Of a stretch of DNA of 64,000 nt, positions 15,926 to 24,468 are shown piece after piece. The stretch lies in assembly GCA_047602575.1 (NCBI GenBank), contig JASGGY010000003.1:186001-250000 (forward strand). Reading direction: 5' to 3'. The stretch's first letter is position 1. Each line of letters opens with the position of its first letter. The stretch is from UBA1366 sp047602575 (lineage in GTDB: Bacteria > Bacillota > Clostridia > Oscillospirales > Ruminococcaceae). The translations under genes were made by a program, and so were the position numbers. The notes under the pieces were generated by a model. That model was given only the letters and a program-made list of their open reading frames with translations. It was not told where the DNA came from and ran no database searches.

Positions 15926-17470
15926 CTACTTCCCAGTGAGGATTTCCCGCGCGCTTTTCACAGCCTCCAGAACCGCCGCGTCGTTCTTTGCAAGCTGCAT
16001 CAATGTCAGCTCCACCATTTCGCCAAAGTAACCAGCGGGGTGCGTTGTCCAGTCCGCGCATTGCTCCAGCCCGATCAATGCCCATGCAAGGTCGTGCGTA
16101 TAGCCGTAGGACTTGTCAATCGTGTTCCAGAGCGCGTCAAATGCCGGATTGCACAGCGCTTCATCAAAAAAGCGCCCGCGGAACACCTCCGCAAAATTAT
16201 GGCAGTTGAAGGTTTCCCACATGGTGTCCGCCACGCGCTTCATCCGCGCTTTCTTCTCATCCAGACTTGCTTTGCCTAAGCTGTCCGCCGTATAAAGCCC
16301 CATCTTTTCCATGTAACCGTCCCAGAGCTTTTCGCGAAGGTTGTATTCCATGACCTGAATGATGCGGTCAAGCCCGTCTTTTAACGTATAACGGGGCGGA
16401 ATCTTGTCACCGATGATATACAGATATTCCGGCTTATCGTAGGATTGCGCACCGTAAGGAATGTTCTGTGCATTAACAAAGCTCGGATAAAGAAAACGGT
16501 CGCTGTCATAACCGGTAATCACCCTGAACCGCCCCGAACAGCTTTTTACGCTTGCGATGACGGGCTTTCCCGCATCAATGGATGCAGCAATTTCAGCACA
16601 GAATGCCGTTGAATCTTCCACCCTGCGGTAACAATATCCCGCCAGTCCGAACAGGAAATCCACCGTATCCGCCGTGCCGCAGTCCAGTCCGCCGGCTTCG
16701 CCGATCCAAAGCTGCATTTCGGTGGGCTGTCCGTCAAAACGACATCTAAGCGCACTCCGTCCGCTCATGGTGTCAAACCAGAAATAAAGCTGCTCCTGTA
16801 TGCCGGCAGGGGTTTTCCGGCAATTCCCGCAGCCGTCGCAGGGCTGTCCCTCATGGGTTTTGCAGGTACTGTTCACGTCGCCGGTGATGCCTTTTAAAAA
16901 CATATAGACCGACGAGAAGCAGTTGATAAAATCAAGATGTGAAAATCCGCTGAATGGCGCTTTGTAATCTAAAATCACCGCATTTTCGCTGATTTCCGGT
17001 ATGGGATGCGCCGAATTCATAGTCGCTTCAGTTTCCGTTGCCGGAAAAATCTCCACCTCAAAATCATTGGCGGACAATGAAAACGTCAACGTACACGCGT
17101 CGACGACTTCATAATCGGCAACAAAAAGATAGTACGCGCCCTTTTGCGCCGCCAGCAGGGACGTTTCCTGATTCATCATCCATGTTGTACGCTTTTCCCA
17201 GTCCTCAGGATTGATTTCCAGCCAGAAAGCCGAGCCCATATAGGCGAATTTCGCCCAGAATGCCAAGCGGATTTTCTCACCCGCAGAAGCGTTTTCAATC
17301 TGAGAGACAACAGACGTCCATTTTCCGCCGCGGCTGTCGATTTTCCAGCAGGGCGTCAATTCCCCGTCCTGATTTTCAGCTTCGGCAGACTTTGGATCGG
17401 ACTTTGGGGCGTAGGCGTTGTTTTCCCAGCCATCCGTTGTAACGGTAATGTAGCGGTTGTAATCTGACAT
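15926..17470 (-). CDS. Two-domain protein of MerR-linked array (beta-sandwich plus papain-like domain, function unknown)
   Basis: A 514-aa soluble protein with no signal peptide. Residues 1-150 look like an all-beta domain (YITVTTDGWENNAY, WTSVVSQIE, FWLEINPEDW). A truncated copy of this domain lies next door at 17769-18260. Residues 170-514 resemble the C-terminal part of the 887-aa MerR protein. They have a candidate nucleophile Cys184 in FINCFSS and a KPVIASVKSCSGRFRVITGYDSD strand pair, as in papain-like/BtrH-like folds. An inserted cysteine cluster (C203, C211, C214, C217) could bind metal. The domain assignment is inferred from pattern only. The promoter lies directly upstream and the ATG has an AAAAGGAGG site. 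Confidence 0.6.
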   Translation of the reverse strand: MSDYNRYITVTTDGWENNAYAPKSDPKSAEAENQDGELTPCWKIDSRGGKWTSVVSQIENASAGEKIRLAFWAKFAYMGSAFWLEINPEDWEKRTTWMMNQETSLLAAQKGAYYLFVADYEVVDACTLTFSLSANDFEVEIFPATETEATMNSAHPIPEISENAVILDYKAPFSGFSHLDFINCFSSVYMFLKGITGDVNSTCKTHEGQPCDGCGNCRKTPAGIQEQLYFWFDTMSGRSALRCRFDGQPTEMQLWIGEAGGLDCGTADTVDFLFGLAGYCYRRVEDSTAFCAEIAASIDAGKPVIASVKSCSGRFRVITGYDSDRFLYPSFVNAQNIPYGAQSYDKPEYLYIIGDKIPPRYTLKDGLDRIIQVMEYNLREKLWDGYMEKMGLYTADSLGKASLDEKKARMKRVADTMWETFNCHNFAEVFRGRFFDEALCNPAFDALWNTIDKSYGYTHDLAWALIGLEQCADWTTHPAGYFGEMVELTLMQLAKNDAAVLEAVKSAREILTGK

Positions 17471-17544
17471 AGCGTGTTCCTCCTTTTTTGCTTTCGTTTT
17501 TTAGCAATTCGACAATCCGATGATTTGAAGTTTTACCTGTTCTA

Positions 17545-17574
17545 ATTATAACATCATCTCGCTCAGTATGTCAA
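17545..17574 (-). promoter_or_regulatory. Promoter of the 514-aa array protein
   Basis: TTGACA (17569-17574) and TATAAT (17545-17550) with an 18-bp spacer on the minus strand, about 75 nt before the ATG. Confidence 0.7.
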
Positions 17575-17768
17575 ACAAATCTGGCACATTTGTTCTTTTA
17601 TTCGTGATTCCTTACAGATTATATGGTAAAATTTATTGCACAAACCACAAATGGAATTGAACTATCGTAAATAGTTTTGTAAATTGAGGCGAGAAAAGAA
17701 TGCGAATATTTCAGAAAAACGCCGTTTTATTATAGCAACGCACGACCGCCAGACCGCATTGCTGCGTA

Positions 17769-18260
17769 TCAATCCGCCGACTGTTCAGAAAAACGCTGAA
17801 CCTCGTCCTCCATTGCCGGGAAAACCTCCACTTCAAAGTCATTTACGGAAATTGAGATGCCGAACGAGCCGGATTCTTTCACGGTATAATCCGCCGCGTA
17901 AAGTCGGTATCCGTTTTTCTCGCCAATCAGAAGCGGCGTTGTGCCGGTGAGCCGCCAGGTTGCGCGTTTATCCCAGTCCGGCGGAGAAATCTCAAGCTGG
18001 AATGCCGAACCCGTGCCGTAGCATTTCACCCAGAACGCCACGCGCAGGACTTCTCCTTCATTCCCGCCCACACGACCAACAACAGAAGTCCAGCAGTCGT
18101 TTCGGCTGTCCAGATACCAGCAAGGCTGCGGCGCGCCCTCCGCATTTTCCCGCTCGGCATGGACTGCTCTGGATTTCGGCGCATAGCTGTTGTTCTCCCA
18201 GCCCTCGCCCGCCGTGATCGTGATAAACCGGTTGTATATGGGTTCATTGCGAATCTGCTT
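17769..18260 (-). pseudogene. Truncated copy of the array beta-sandwich domain
   Basis: Right after the TGA of the 887-aa gene, the same frame stays open for about 160 codons. It encodes a close paralogue of residues 5-150 of the 514-aa protein: YNRFITITAGEGWENNSYAPKS, CWYLDSR, FWVKCYGTGSAFQLEISPPDWDKR, and NDFEVEVFPA. It then stops, without the papain-like part. No in-frame ATG, GTG or TTG with a ribosome site opens it; ATT near 18252 is the only upstream possibility. It is either a broken tandem copy or an extension of the MerR protein reached by readthrough of one TGA. Confidence 0.65.
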
Positions 18261-20924
18261 TCAGTCGGAAAAAGTATGCTTATTTTCCAGTAATATTTGC
18301 ACAACCTTATCCATGCAGTCGCCACATTTACGGATAACCTGCGCAATTTTCTTCCGTTTTTCCTTGTCCTGCAAGACCTCCAGCGTGACATTAAACCCGC
18401 CGCCAAGGGATTCTAAGTCATTGCCGTTGTCGTTGTTCCACATATTTCCCATTTGATGATAAAGCTCTTTGACCTCATCAAGCCACGTGAGGTCAGGGTT
18501 AAGTTCCTGCGCCTTGTCAAGAAAACCGTAACAGCAGCTTCCGTTGGTAGCAAGATTGCAGACATAAGTTTGGTACATAGCCCACCCGTCAAAGTCATCT
18601 GGCTTCATGCAGTCATAACATCCGATTTCTATATTTTCTGCCCATGCGCGGAACGCTTCTGCACCGAAACAGAATTTATCATTCCTCGCCGTTAGCAGGT
18701 TGGGCAAGCCGAAAATAACATCACGGTAGATTTTTGCCAAGTCTTTCTGCTCTTGTTTTTCGCCGACAAAAATCCAGCCGCTGATATCGAAATTCCACCT
18801 TTCCGGTGAAATGAGTTCTTCAAGTGAAACGCGCTTTGGCTCCGTTTCATCGCCGGTGATGTACAGCAAAACTCTGCCGTTTTCCTCATATCCAACCAAA
18901 ACGCATTCAAGCGTATCGCCTGCAGCATTGTAGCTCCTTCCCCATGATATTACCGGCACGCCCTTGTCAATAAAAGCCACGAGTGTTCGCAGATACATTT
19001 CTGTGTTTTTCTGCAATTCCGTTCGAGGAACAAAAGTGGCAGCATATCCAAGTTTGGCAAACAAATCAGACACATACTCCTGTGGGGATACAGTGCCGCT
19101 GTTTATCAAGTAACATTCCACGCCGTCTGCAAAGAACGCACCGTTATAACCGTAAAATTGTGTTAACACGCTTCCGGTCAGTCCCGCAAAGAACGCATAA
19201 GTGTAGTCCGGTTCACTCAGACACTCCATCACATATTTTGCTTCCCCGCAAAACCAATAGTTTTCGCCCCATTCGCTGGTAATCAAGCGGTGAATGTTTG
19301 GGATGATATTGTTGCTCTGTTTGGTAATCATTTCAAGTTTCCCTTCTTTTATTTTGGATTTGTGCGTCTGCACAAGCTGCGAAACTCTGATTTCTTTGAA
19401 TAAAATCAACCCCTGTCCGTTTGAACCGATGACGATGGGCGTGGTCGGCTGCCGCGTCAAATCTGCATGCATATACGGGAAATTCATGCCGCAATACCGC
19501 ACTTCGCCGTTAATAATCACAGCAAAATGCTTTTCGCCGACAATCCACGTCAGGTGATTATATTGGTTGTACTCGATAGCGCCGATTTTGCGGTGCAGTT
19601 CGGGGTCGCCGTAAATCGGATGATTGAATTTAATTGCTTCTTTGGAGATTCGCGGGTCGGCGTCGCCCTCCATATTGATTCCGTAAAGCTTGTTGTCGTG
19701 GTAAAAGCACAAGCTTCCTTCGCTTGCTCCATAACCAAAACGCCATGTGGAGGTATCCATCTTGAAGTCAATGTCCAAACGAAAAGGAAGCTTCACTTCC
19801 GTACCGGTAGATAAAAGGCGTGTGCTTATATAGCAGATATACTCCGCCTCTCCGTTTTCGTTGACCTTGTAATGCGGAGAATTGATGGGGATAAGCTTAT
19901 CCATCTCTACATTTGCCGACCATAAAATCGGGTTTGCTGCTTCAATTTCCGCAATCGTGATACCGGTTACTTCCTCCGGCTTATCAAACAGCGCAGAATT
20001 AGCCATGCGCTTCTTCACCGGAACTAGCATGGCGACAAGCTCCCGCTGGTCATTCGGAGAAATCAGGTTTTCCAGCATCACCGGATGGCGTATAGTGCCA
20101 TCCGCACAATAAGCAACTTGATAATAAGAATTTGCGTCAAGCTTGCGAACAAGCGCACGAAAGCATTGCCCCAAGTCCTCGTCGAGATAAACGTTTACCA
20201 CCGCAAACAACTCGCCCGTAAAGGTGTAGTCCAGATACTTACTCTCATTAATGAAATCATCCGCCACACGCACCATCAGCACATCGCCTGCTTCGGTCTG
20301 AAATTCAAACTGTCGGTGAGCGCCGGATGTCGCCTGCGACAAGCCGTTGACTTGTATATAGCGCATAAATTCCGAATAATCGCTTACCTTTGTATCGGGT
20401 TTGAGAAATGATGTCAAAACCCGCATAGGCGGCAAATCCACAATGCTGATGTCAGGCGCAGGAGCAAGCTTTTCCGACACCGCCGAGAGTGCTTCCATGG
20501 ATACGGGCTTCTTTTCCGCGTTTTTAGCAAGCTTCTGATCCATTTTCTCATACAGCAGCGGCAGGGCGGAAATGTGATTGATGCCGTTGTCAAGCATTTC
20601 CTGCAAAAACTCGTTGACAATGCTTTTTAGCTCGCTGAGCGCTTGAATTTCGTCGTCGATGGCATTGATCCGGCTGACAAAGGTCTGCACGAGCGCGGTC
20701 ATATCCTGCCGCTGATAAATCAGCAGAATATCCTTGATTGGGATCTGCATTTTTCTCAGAACCATAATCTGTTGAAGCCGCTCAACGTTCTGTTCGTCAT
20801 AAAACCGGTATTTCTCAAACTGCGGACGCTCGCTTTTCATCAGTCCCACCTGTTCATAATAGCGCAGGGTACGGGAGGAAATGCCAAGGCTTGCTGTCAG
20901 GGCAGTGATTTTGATCAATGCCAT
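18261..20924 (-). CDS. Giant MerR-family regulator with GyrI-like, jelly-roll and papain-like domains
   Basis: At 887 aa this is several times the usual MerR length. Residues 3-72 are the MerR winged helix (SSRTLRYYEQVGLM, then RLQQIMVLRKMQIPIKDI) and 75-125 a coiled-coil dimer helix. Residues 155-305 look like a GyrI/effector-binding domain (DLPPMRVLTSF, then VAYCADGTIRHPVM). Residues 330-515 look like a lectin-type jelly roll (FRLDIDFKMDTS, HFAVIINGEVRYCGM, LILFKEIRVSQ). Residues 540-887 are papain/BtrH-like (Cys559 in WFCGEAKY, GVPVISWG, ECVLVGYEENGRVLLY). Domains after the HTH and coil are assigned by pattern. It is transcribed from a 19-bp-spacer promoter and precedes the truncated copy. 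Confidence 0.7.
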   Translation of the reverse strand: MALIKITALTASLGISSRTLRYYEQVGLMKSERPQFEKYRFYDEQNVERLQQIMVLRKMQIPIKDILLIYQRQDMTALVQTFVSRINAIDDEIQALSELKSIVNEFLQEMLDNGINHISALPLLYEKMDQKLAKNAEKKPVSMEALSAVSEKLAPAPDISIVDLPPMRVLTSFLKPDTKVSDYSEFMRYIQVNGLSQATSGAHRQFEFQTEAGDVLMVRVADDFINESKYLDYTFTGELFAVVNVYLDEDLGQCFRALVRKLDANSYYQVAYCADGTIRHPVMLENLISPNDQRELVAMLVPVKKRMANSALFDKPEEVTGITIAEIEAANPILWSANVEMDKLIPINSPHYKVNENGEAEYICYISTRLLSTGTEVKLPFRLDIDFKMDTSTWRFGYGASEGSLCFYHDNKLYGINMEGDADPRISKEAIKFNHPIYGDPELHRKIGAIEYNQYNHLTWIVGEKHFAVIINGEVRYCGMNFPYMHADLTRQPTTPIVIGSNGQGLILFKEIRVSQLVQTHKSKIKEGKLEMITKQSNNIIPNIHRLITSEWGENYWFCGEAKYVMECLSEPDYTYAFFAGLTGSVLTQFYGYNGAFFADGVECYLINSGTVSPQEYVSDLFAKLGYAATFVPRTELQKNTEMYLRTLVAFIDKGVPVISWGRSYNAAGDTLECVLVGYEENGRVLLYITGDETEPKRVSLEELISPERWNFDISGWIFVGEKQEQKDLAKIYRDVIFGLPNLLTARNDKFCFGAEAFRAWAENIEIGCYDCMKPDDFDGWAMYQTYVCNLATNGSCCYGFLDKAQELNPDLTWLDEVKELYHQMGNMWNNDNGNDLESLGGGFNVTLEVLQDKEKRKKIAQVIRKCGDCMDKVVQILLENKHTFSD

Positions 20925-20954
20925 TGTTCACTCTCCTTAGCTTTTGTTGATTCT

Positions 20955-20985
20955 ATTATATCACTTGACCCTACGTCAATGTCAA
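20955..20985 (-). promoter_or_regulatory. MerR-type promoter (19-bp spacer) of the 887-aa regulator
   Basis: TTGACA (20980-20985) and TATAAT (20955-20960) are 19 bp apart, and the spacer holds TTGAC-N5-GTCAA, an inverted repeat. Overlong spacers with a central dyad are the hallmark of promoters that MerR proteins activate by twisting the DNA. Self-regulation is likely. Confidence 0.8.
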
Positions 20986-21000
20986 GGGAGTTCATGAACA

Positions 21001-22560
21001 TTATAGTTTTTTTACGGGCACATATAAATAGCGAAACTCATGTGCATTCTTTTTTGGATTATAAAAGCCGTAATATTCAAAAACAGGCAAATAGTTATCG
21101 CCGTATTGATACCCGAATTGCGGAGCAAGCTGTTCACCAATCCACTCATATGGCGGAATTCCGCCGTTCCAAGGCTCTGATCCGAGGGATTTCGCATTTT
21201 CATCGGTGATTGACATACGCAAATACTGCCCGACAGGGAGTTTATATACATCAAATTCCTCAGGCTGATTTTCCGTTGCGACCAATTCGGCGAACATCAC
21301 TCCATTCGGTCGTTCTTTCGAGAAGTAATTGAGGCTCATACACACATCCCACTCCGTTTCAATCTGCTCATTCATTGTTGAAAAAGGCAGCGCCAAGAAG
21401 CCGCTTAAAATCGAATCAACATCCGGCTCATCTGCGTTATTTTCGGCGTACCCAATTTTTCCGCACCATATTGTTTCCTCCCATTCAACGACCTCAACAG
21501 GAATGCCGTTGTAATTGAATGTTTCTAAAATCTGTTCTTGTGGGTGCTTCGTGCTTGCTGCGAATTTCGGTTTGATCGGCATCAGTAAATCAACCTGATT
21601 TGTCCTGTTATACCGATTGGCAGTATGCCATTCCCAATAATTTAAATGTTCTTCAAGCCAACCGCACACACCGTCAACGGTATACCATCTGAAATCAAAA
21701 ATGTCATTATTTTCAACCCAACTATGCAACGGAAGCCATCCCTCTTCCCATGCTCCCGTCGGAATCACATGAGCGGCGTATATTCCTCCGTCAAGATGCT
21801 TTTTGACCAGTGGTGGAGGAACTTCCATATCATCAGGAATAGAAATCCATACTTCATAGCCGTGATTAGGGTCATCATCATCAACACCGTCCGGATTGTT
21901 AAAACCAAAGTTTCGTGCGGCGGGGTATATTTCTTTCAGATTGGTTTGTTTTATAAAATCGTCAATAATTGAACTTGCAAGCTGCTCTGCATGATTACCG
22001 TCTGCGTCTTGCCCGACGATATGTATGGAGGCTATCGTCATAGGAGGCAGATAAATAATCCGCACATCCCGATCGGTGAGTTTGTTCAGTTTTTCATTTG
22101 CTTGTTCCAGATCCTCCGCAGTTTTTTCTTCCTTGAGTGGTATTTTTTGCACAGTGAGAGCGTCCACCGCTTCAAGCAGAGCACTGTCATCCAGCAGATT
22201 GAATTTGATGTCTTGATGAATACTCTCATTCAATCTTGTAATGAAAGAATTGATAATATACCGAATCGTAGATAATGCTGTGATTTCATCGTCCACCTCG
22301 TTTAAGTTTTGTTGAAATGCATCGATAATCGCCGCCGCATTTTCGCTTTTTAAAATCAGGGCAACCTGCTTAAGCGGTATCCGCAGCTTTCGCAGAACAA
22401 GGATTTGCTGTAAGCGTGTAACCGATGCTTCGTCGTAGGTACGGTAGGCGTAATCATCCTTTTTTACGCTCGAAATTAATCCGATTTGCTCGTAATATCG
22501 CAGCGTGCGTGTTGAAACATTCATCGCTCTCGAGATTTCGCTGATTGTAGTTAAATTCAT
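21001..22560 (-). CDS. MerR-family regulator with two GyrI-like effector domains
   Basis: This 519-aa protein has a MerR HTH at residues 3-72 (STRTLRYYEQIGLI, then RLQQILVLRKLRIPLKQV) and a coiled coil at 75-130. Two consecutive GyrI-like sensor domains follow, at about 165-335 (IIYLPPMTIASIHIVG, YEVWISIPDDMEV) and 350-519 (PVEVVEWEETIWCGKIGY, DVYKLPVGQYLRMSI, FEYYGFYNPKK). Ordinary MerR regulators have one such domain or none. Its HTH and coil closely resemble those of the 887-aa neighbour, so the two are paralogues with different sensor halves. It has its own 19-bp-spacer promoter. Confidence 0.82.
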   Translation of the reverse strand: MNLTTISEISRAMNVSTRTLRYYEQIGLISSVKKDDYAYRTYDEASVTRLQQILVLRKLRIPLKQVALILKSENAAAIIDAFQQNLNEVDDEITALSTIRYIINSFITRLNESIHQDIKFNLLDDSALLEAVDALTVQKIPLKEEKTAEDLEQANEKLNKLTDRDVRIIYLPPMTIASIHIVGQDADGNHAEQLASSIIDDFIKQTNLKEIYPAARNFGFNNPDGVDDDDPNHGYEVWISIPDDMEVPPPLVKKHLDGGIYAAHVIPTGAWEEGWLPLHSWVENNDIFDFRWYTVDGVCGWLEEHLNYWEWHTANRYNRTNQVDLLMPIKPKFAASTKHPQEQILETFNYNGIPVEVVEWEETIWCGKIGYAENNADEPDVDSILSGFLALPFSTMNEQIETEWDVCMSLNYFSKERPNGVMFAELVATENQPEEFDVYKLPVGQYLRMSITDENAKSLGSEPWNGGIPPYEWIGEQLAPQFGYQYGDNYLPVFEYYGFYNPKKNAHEFRYLYVPVKKL

Positions 22561-22601
22561 CGTGATTCTCCTTTAAATATAGTCCCTGTCGGGCTATATC
22601 C

Positions 22602-22632
22602 AGTATAAACTGCGACGTCGCGTCAATGTCAA
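22602..22632 (-). promoter_or_regulatory. MerR-type promoter (19-bp spacer) of the 519-aa regulator
   Basis: TTGACA (22627-22632) and TATACT (22602-22607) are exactly 19 bp apart, with the perfect palindrome GCGACGTCGC in the spacer. The geometry equals that of the 887-aa gene, but the dyad differs, so each regulator may have its own operator. The remaining DNA to the IS remnant at 22868 (about 230 bp) is AT-rich and shows no gene. Confidence 0.8.
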
Positions 22633-22867
22633 GTGGTTTCTATCAGTTTTATGAAAAAATAATGCAATTGTTATAATTCCTATATTTTCTAGCCATTTTC
22701 AGTATACCATCCGCTTGCGCCGTGCGTCAATGAAATTCGCACTTTCGTTCGCTTTTTCTTTACTTTTCACAAAACTTGTGGTATGATTTTCACAGAAACG
22801 ATAAAGCGGAATAGTATCATAACCCCGCACACCCTTGGCGATACTGAATGTCAAGGAGAAATGCGAA

Positions 22868-23190
22868 ATGGGAACAAAGTACAGCAAAGAATTCAAAGCA
22901 GACGTGCTGAAACTGTGCGAGCGGGAAGGTGTCACAAAAACGAGCTTGCATCTCGAGGTACCCGCCAAAAATCTGTACAACTGTTGTGTTATGCTGTATA
23001 TGCGCCGTGAGTGGTATTTAACTGGGGAAAACGAATCCCCCCGCACAAGCGCAATGCGGCACTGTTATTGACCCTCAGACAGGTAAGAAAAGAGCATCCA
23101 TGCTATGGCGTCAAAAGCTTGCTTGAAACGCTGCCGCGTTCTCGGCGAGCTTGCCCGTTGCGGCAATCAATTTGTGTGTGCTATAAAGGA
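22868..23190 (+). pseudogene. IS3-family transposase remnant, N-terminal parts of OrfA and OrfB
   Basis: ATG 22868 opens an OrfA-type HTH segment (MGTKYSKEFKADVLKLCERE, then VPAKNLYN) that breaks off after about 40 codons. In another frame, near 23050-23135, an OrfB-like segment follows (NAALLLTLRQVRKEHPCYGVKSL), which resembles the N-terminal helix region of IS3/IS150 transposases. It then gives way to the passenger gene at 23200. The DDE catalytic core is missing. Confidence 0.65.
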
Positions 23191-23199
23191 GTATTTAAA

Positions 23200-24147
23200 A
23201 TGACACCAGAAATCAACCATGATGTAGAACTGGTTCAGATACTAATATATCTTGCCGATGTCAAGGAAATGACAAGACAATCCCTAAGCAATACGGTTTA
23301 TTGTTCTGCCATCGATGCATGGTTTTTACCATATAAAAACCATGCAGCAGTTTCTTTGACACGTGAGCTGATTATAAACCGTCATTTCAATTATGGACGC
23401 CCCCATCAAGCAGCATTACGGCTAAATGATATTTTCACGGATGAAGCCGACGAACTTCACGATTGGGCTGTTGAAGCGGCGTGTTTTATAACCGATTCGA
23501 GTTTTGATTTATTTTGGGAAAGTCAGAAGGATTATGATAACTGGATATTAAAGACCATTAACGATTGCAATTTTGACGCTTGGATAAAATACATAGAAAA
23601 CTATTTCCGTAGTCAGCCGGATCGTTTTAAACTGATCATATGTCCGCTTGACGGTAATTACGGTTTTAACATGACATCGGGCAACGGTAAAAATGTATCT
23701 TATATCATCCGTTGTATGCCGTATTACAAAGATGGAATTCCGGCATGGCAATTCGATTTCTTTGCAAAAGGCGTCGCTCATGAATATGCACATTGTTTTG
23801 TTAATCCCGTAGTAGAAGCGCATAAGAATATTTTGCAAAAACATAGTTTGTTTTTTAAATCACATAAAAACATACCTGATTATTATAACACAGATTATGC
23901 AGTAATAAATGAATACTTTGTCCGTGCTTTTGCTATCAGATTTATGGAAAGATACAATTTTGAGGGCTTTGATATCAATGCGGAATATGAACGGCAGCGG
24001 GAAAGCTTTATTTATATCGATTTATTTGTAAAAGCATTAAAAGAATTCGAGCGGGAAAAGCTTTCATTTTTTGACTACTACACAGCAAATATCAATCGGA
24101 TTTTAGCGGTATCAGATGAAAGGGTATCGAAAAATGCTGAAAGATAA
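23200..24147 (+). CDS. DUF4932-type metallopeptidase-like protein
   Basis: ATG 23200 follows a strong AAAGGAG site and yields 315 aa. The centre carries VAHEYAHCFVNP at about residue 200, an HExxH-type zinc site (H-E-Y-A-H) as in the DUF4932 family, with a likely third ligand in the downstream INEYFVRAF helix. The N-terminal half is helical. There is no signal peptide, so the protein should act in the cytoplasm. The substrate is unknown. The gene sits precisely between the N-terminal and C-terminal pieces of an IS3-type transposase, as if it had replaced the catalytic core. It may be a passenger gene. Confidence 0.7.
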   Translation: MTPEINHDVELVQILIYLADVKEMTRQSLSNTVYCSAIDAWFLPYKNHAAVSLTRELIINRHFNYGRPHQAALRLNDIFTDEADELHDWAVEAACFITDSSFDLFWESQKDYDNWILKTINDCNFDAWIKYIENYFRSQPDRFKLIICPLDGNYGFNMTSGNGKNVSYIIRCMPYYKDGIPAWQFDFFAKGVAHEYAHCFVNPVVEAHKNILQKHSLFFKSHKNIPDYYNTDYAVINEYFVRAFAIRFMERYNFEGFDINAEYERQRESFIYIDLFVKALKEFEREKLSFFDYYTANINRILAVSDERVSKNAER

Positions 24148-24154
24148 CGTCGTT

Positions 24155-24373
24155 CGGCAGAGTATGTCCAGAAAGGGAAACTGTCTTGATACTGCTTGTG
24201 CTGAAAATTTCTTGGGTTTGCTTAAATGAGAACTGTTATATCTTCAGCAGTTTTCGTCCATGGTGCATTTGCTGCAGGAACTTGAAAATTACATTGAATG
24301 GTACAACAACAAATCCATCAAGCTTAAGCTTGATGGATTATCTTCTGTTCAATCTCGACTAAAATCCGCATAG
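24155..24373 (+). pseudogene. IS3-family transposase OrfB, C-terminal remnant
   Basis: The frame encodes QSMSRKGNCLDTACAENFLGLLK, a TGA, then ELLYLQQFSSMVHLLQELENYIEWYNN and LSSVQSRLKS. This is the conserved C-terminal end of IS3/IS150-type DDE transposases, including the catalytic Glu helix. One in-frame stop shows decay. The element ends near 24450 in TGTCTAACTTTTTGTGGGTC, an IS150-like right terminus. A hairpin with AAGCGAC/GTCGCTT arms (about 24377-24410) separates it from the LRR gene. Confidence 0.75.
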
Positions 24374-24468
24374 GAAAAGCGACCAAACTTTCGCTTAGTC
24401 GCTTTGCACAACTTTTTAAATCTTTGTCTAACTTTTTGTGGGTCAAATCAAATTGCACAGAGGTTTTT

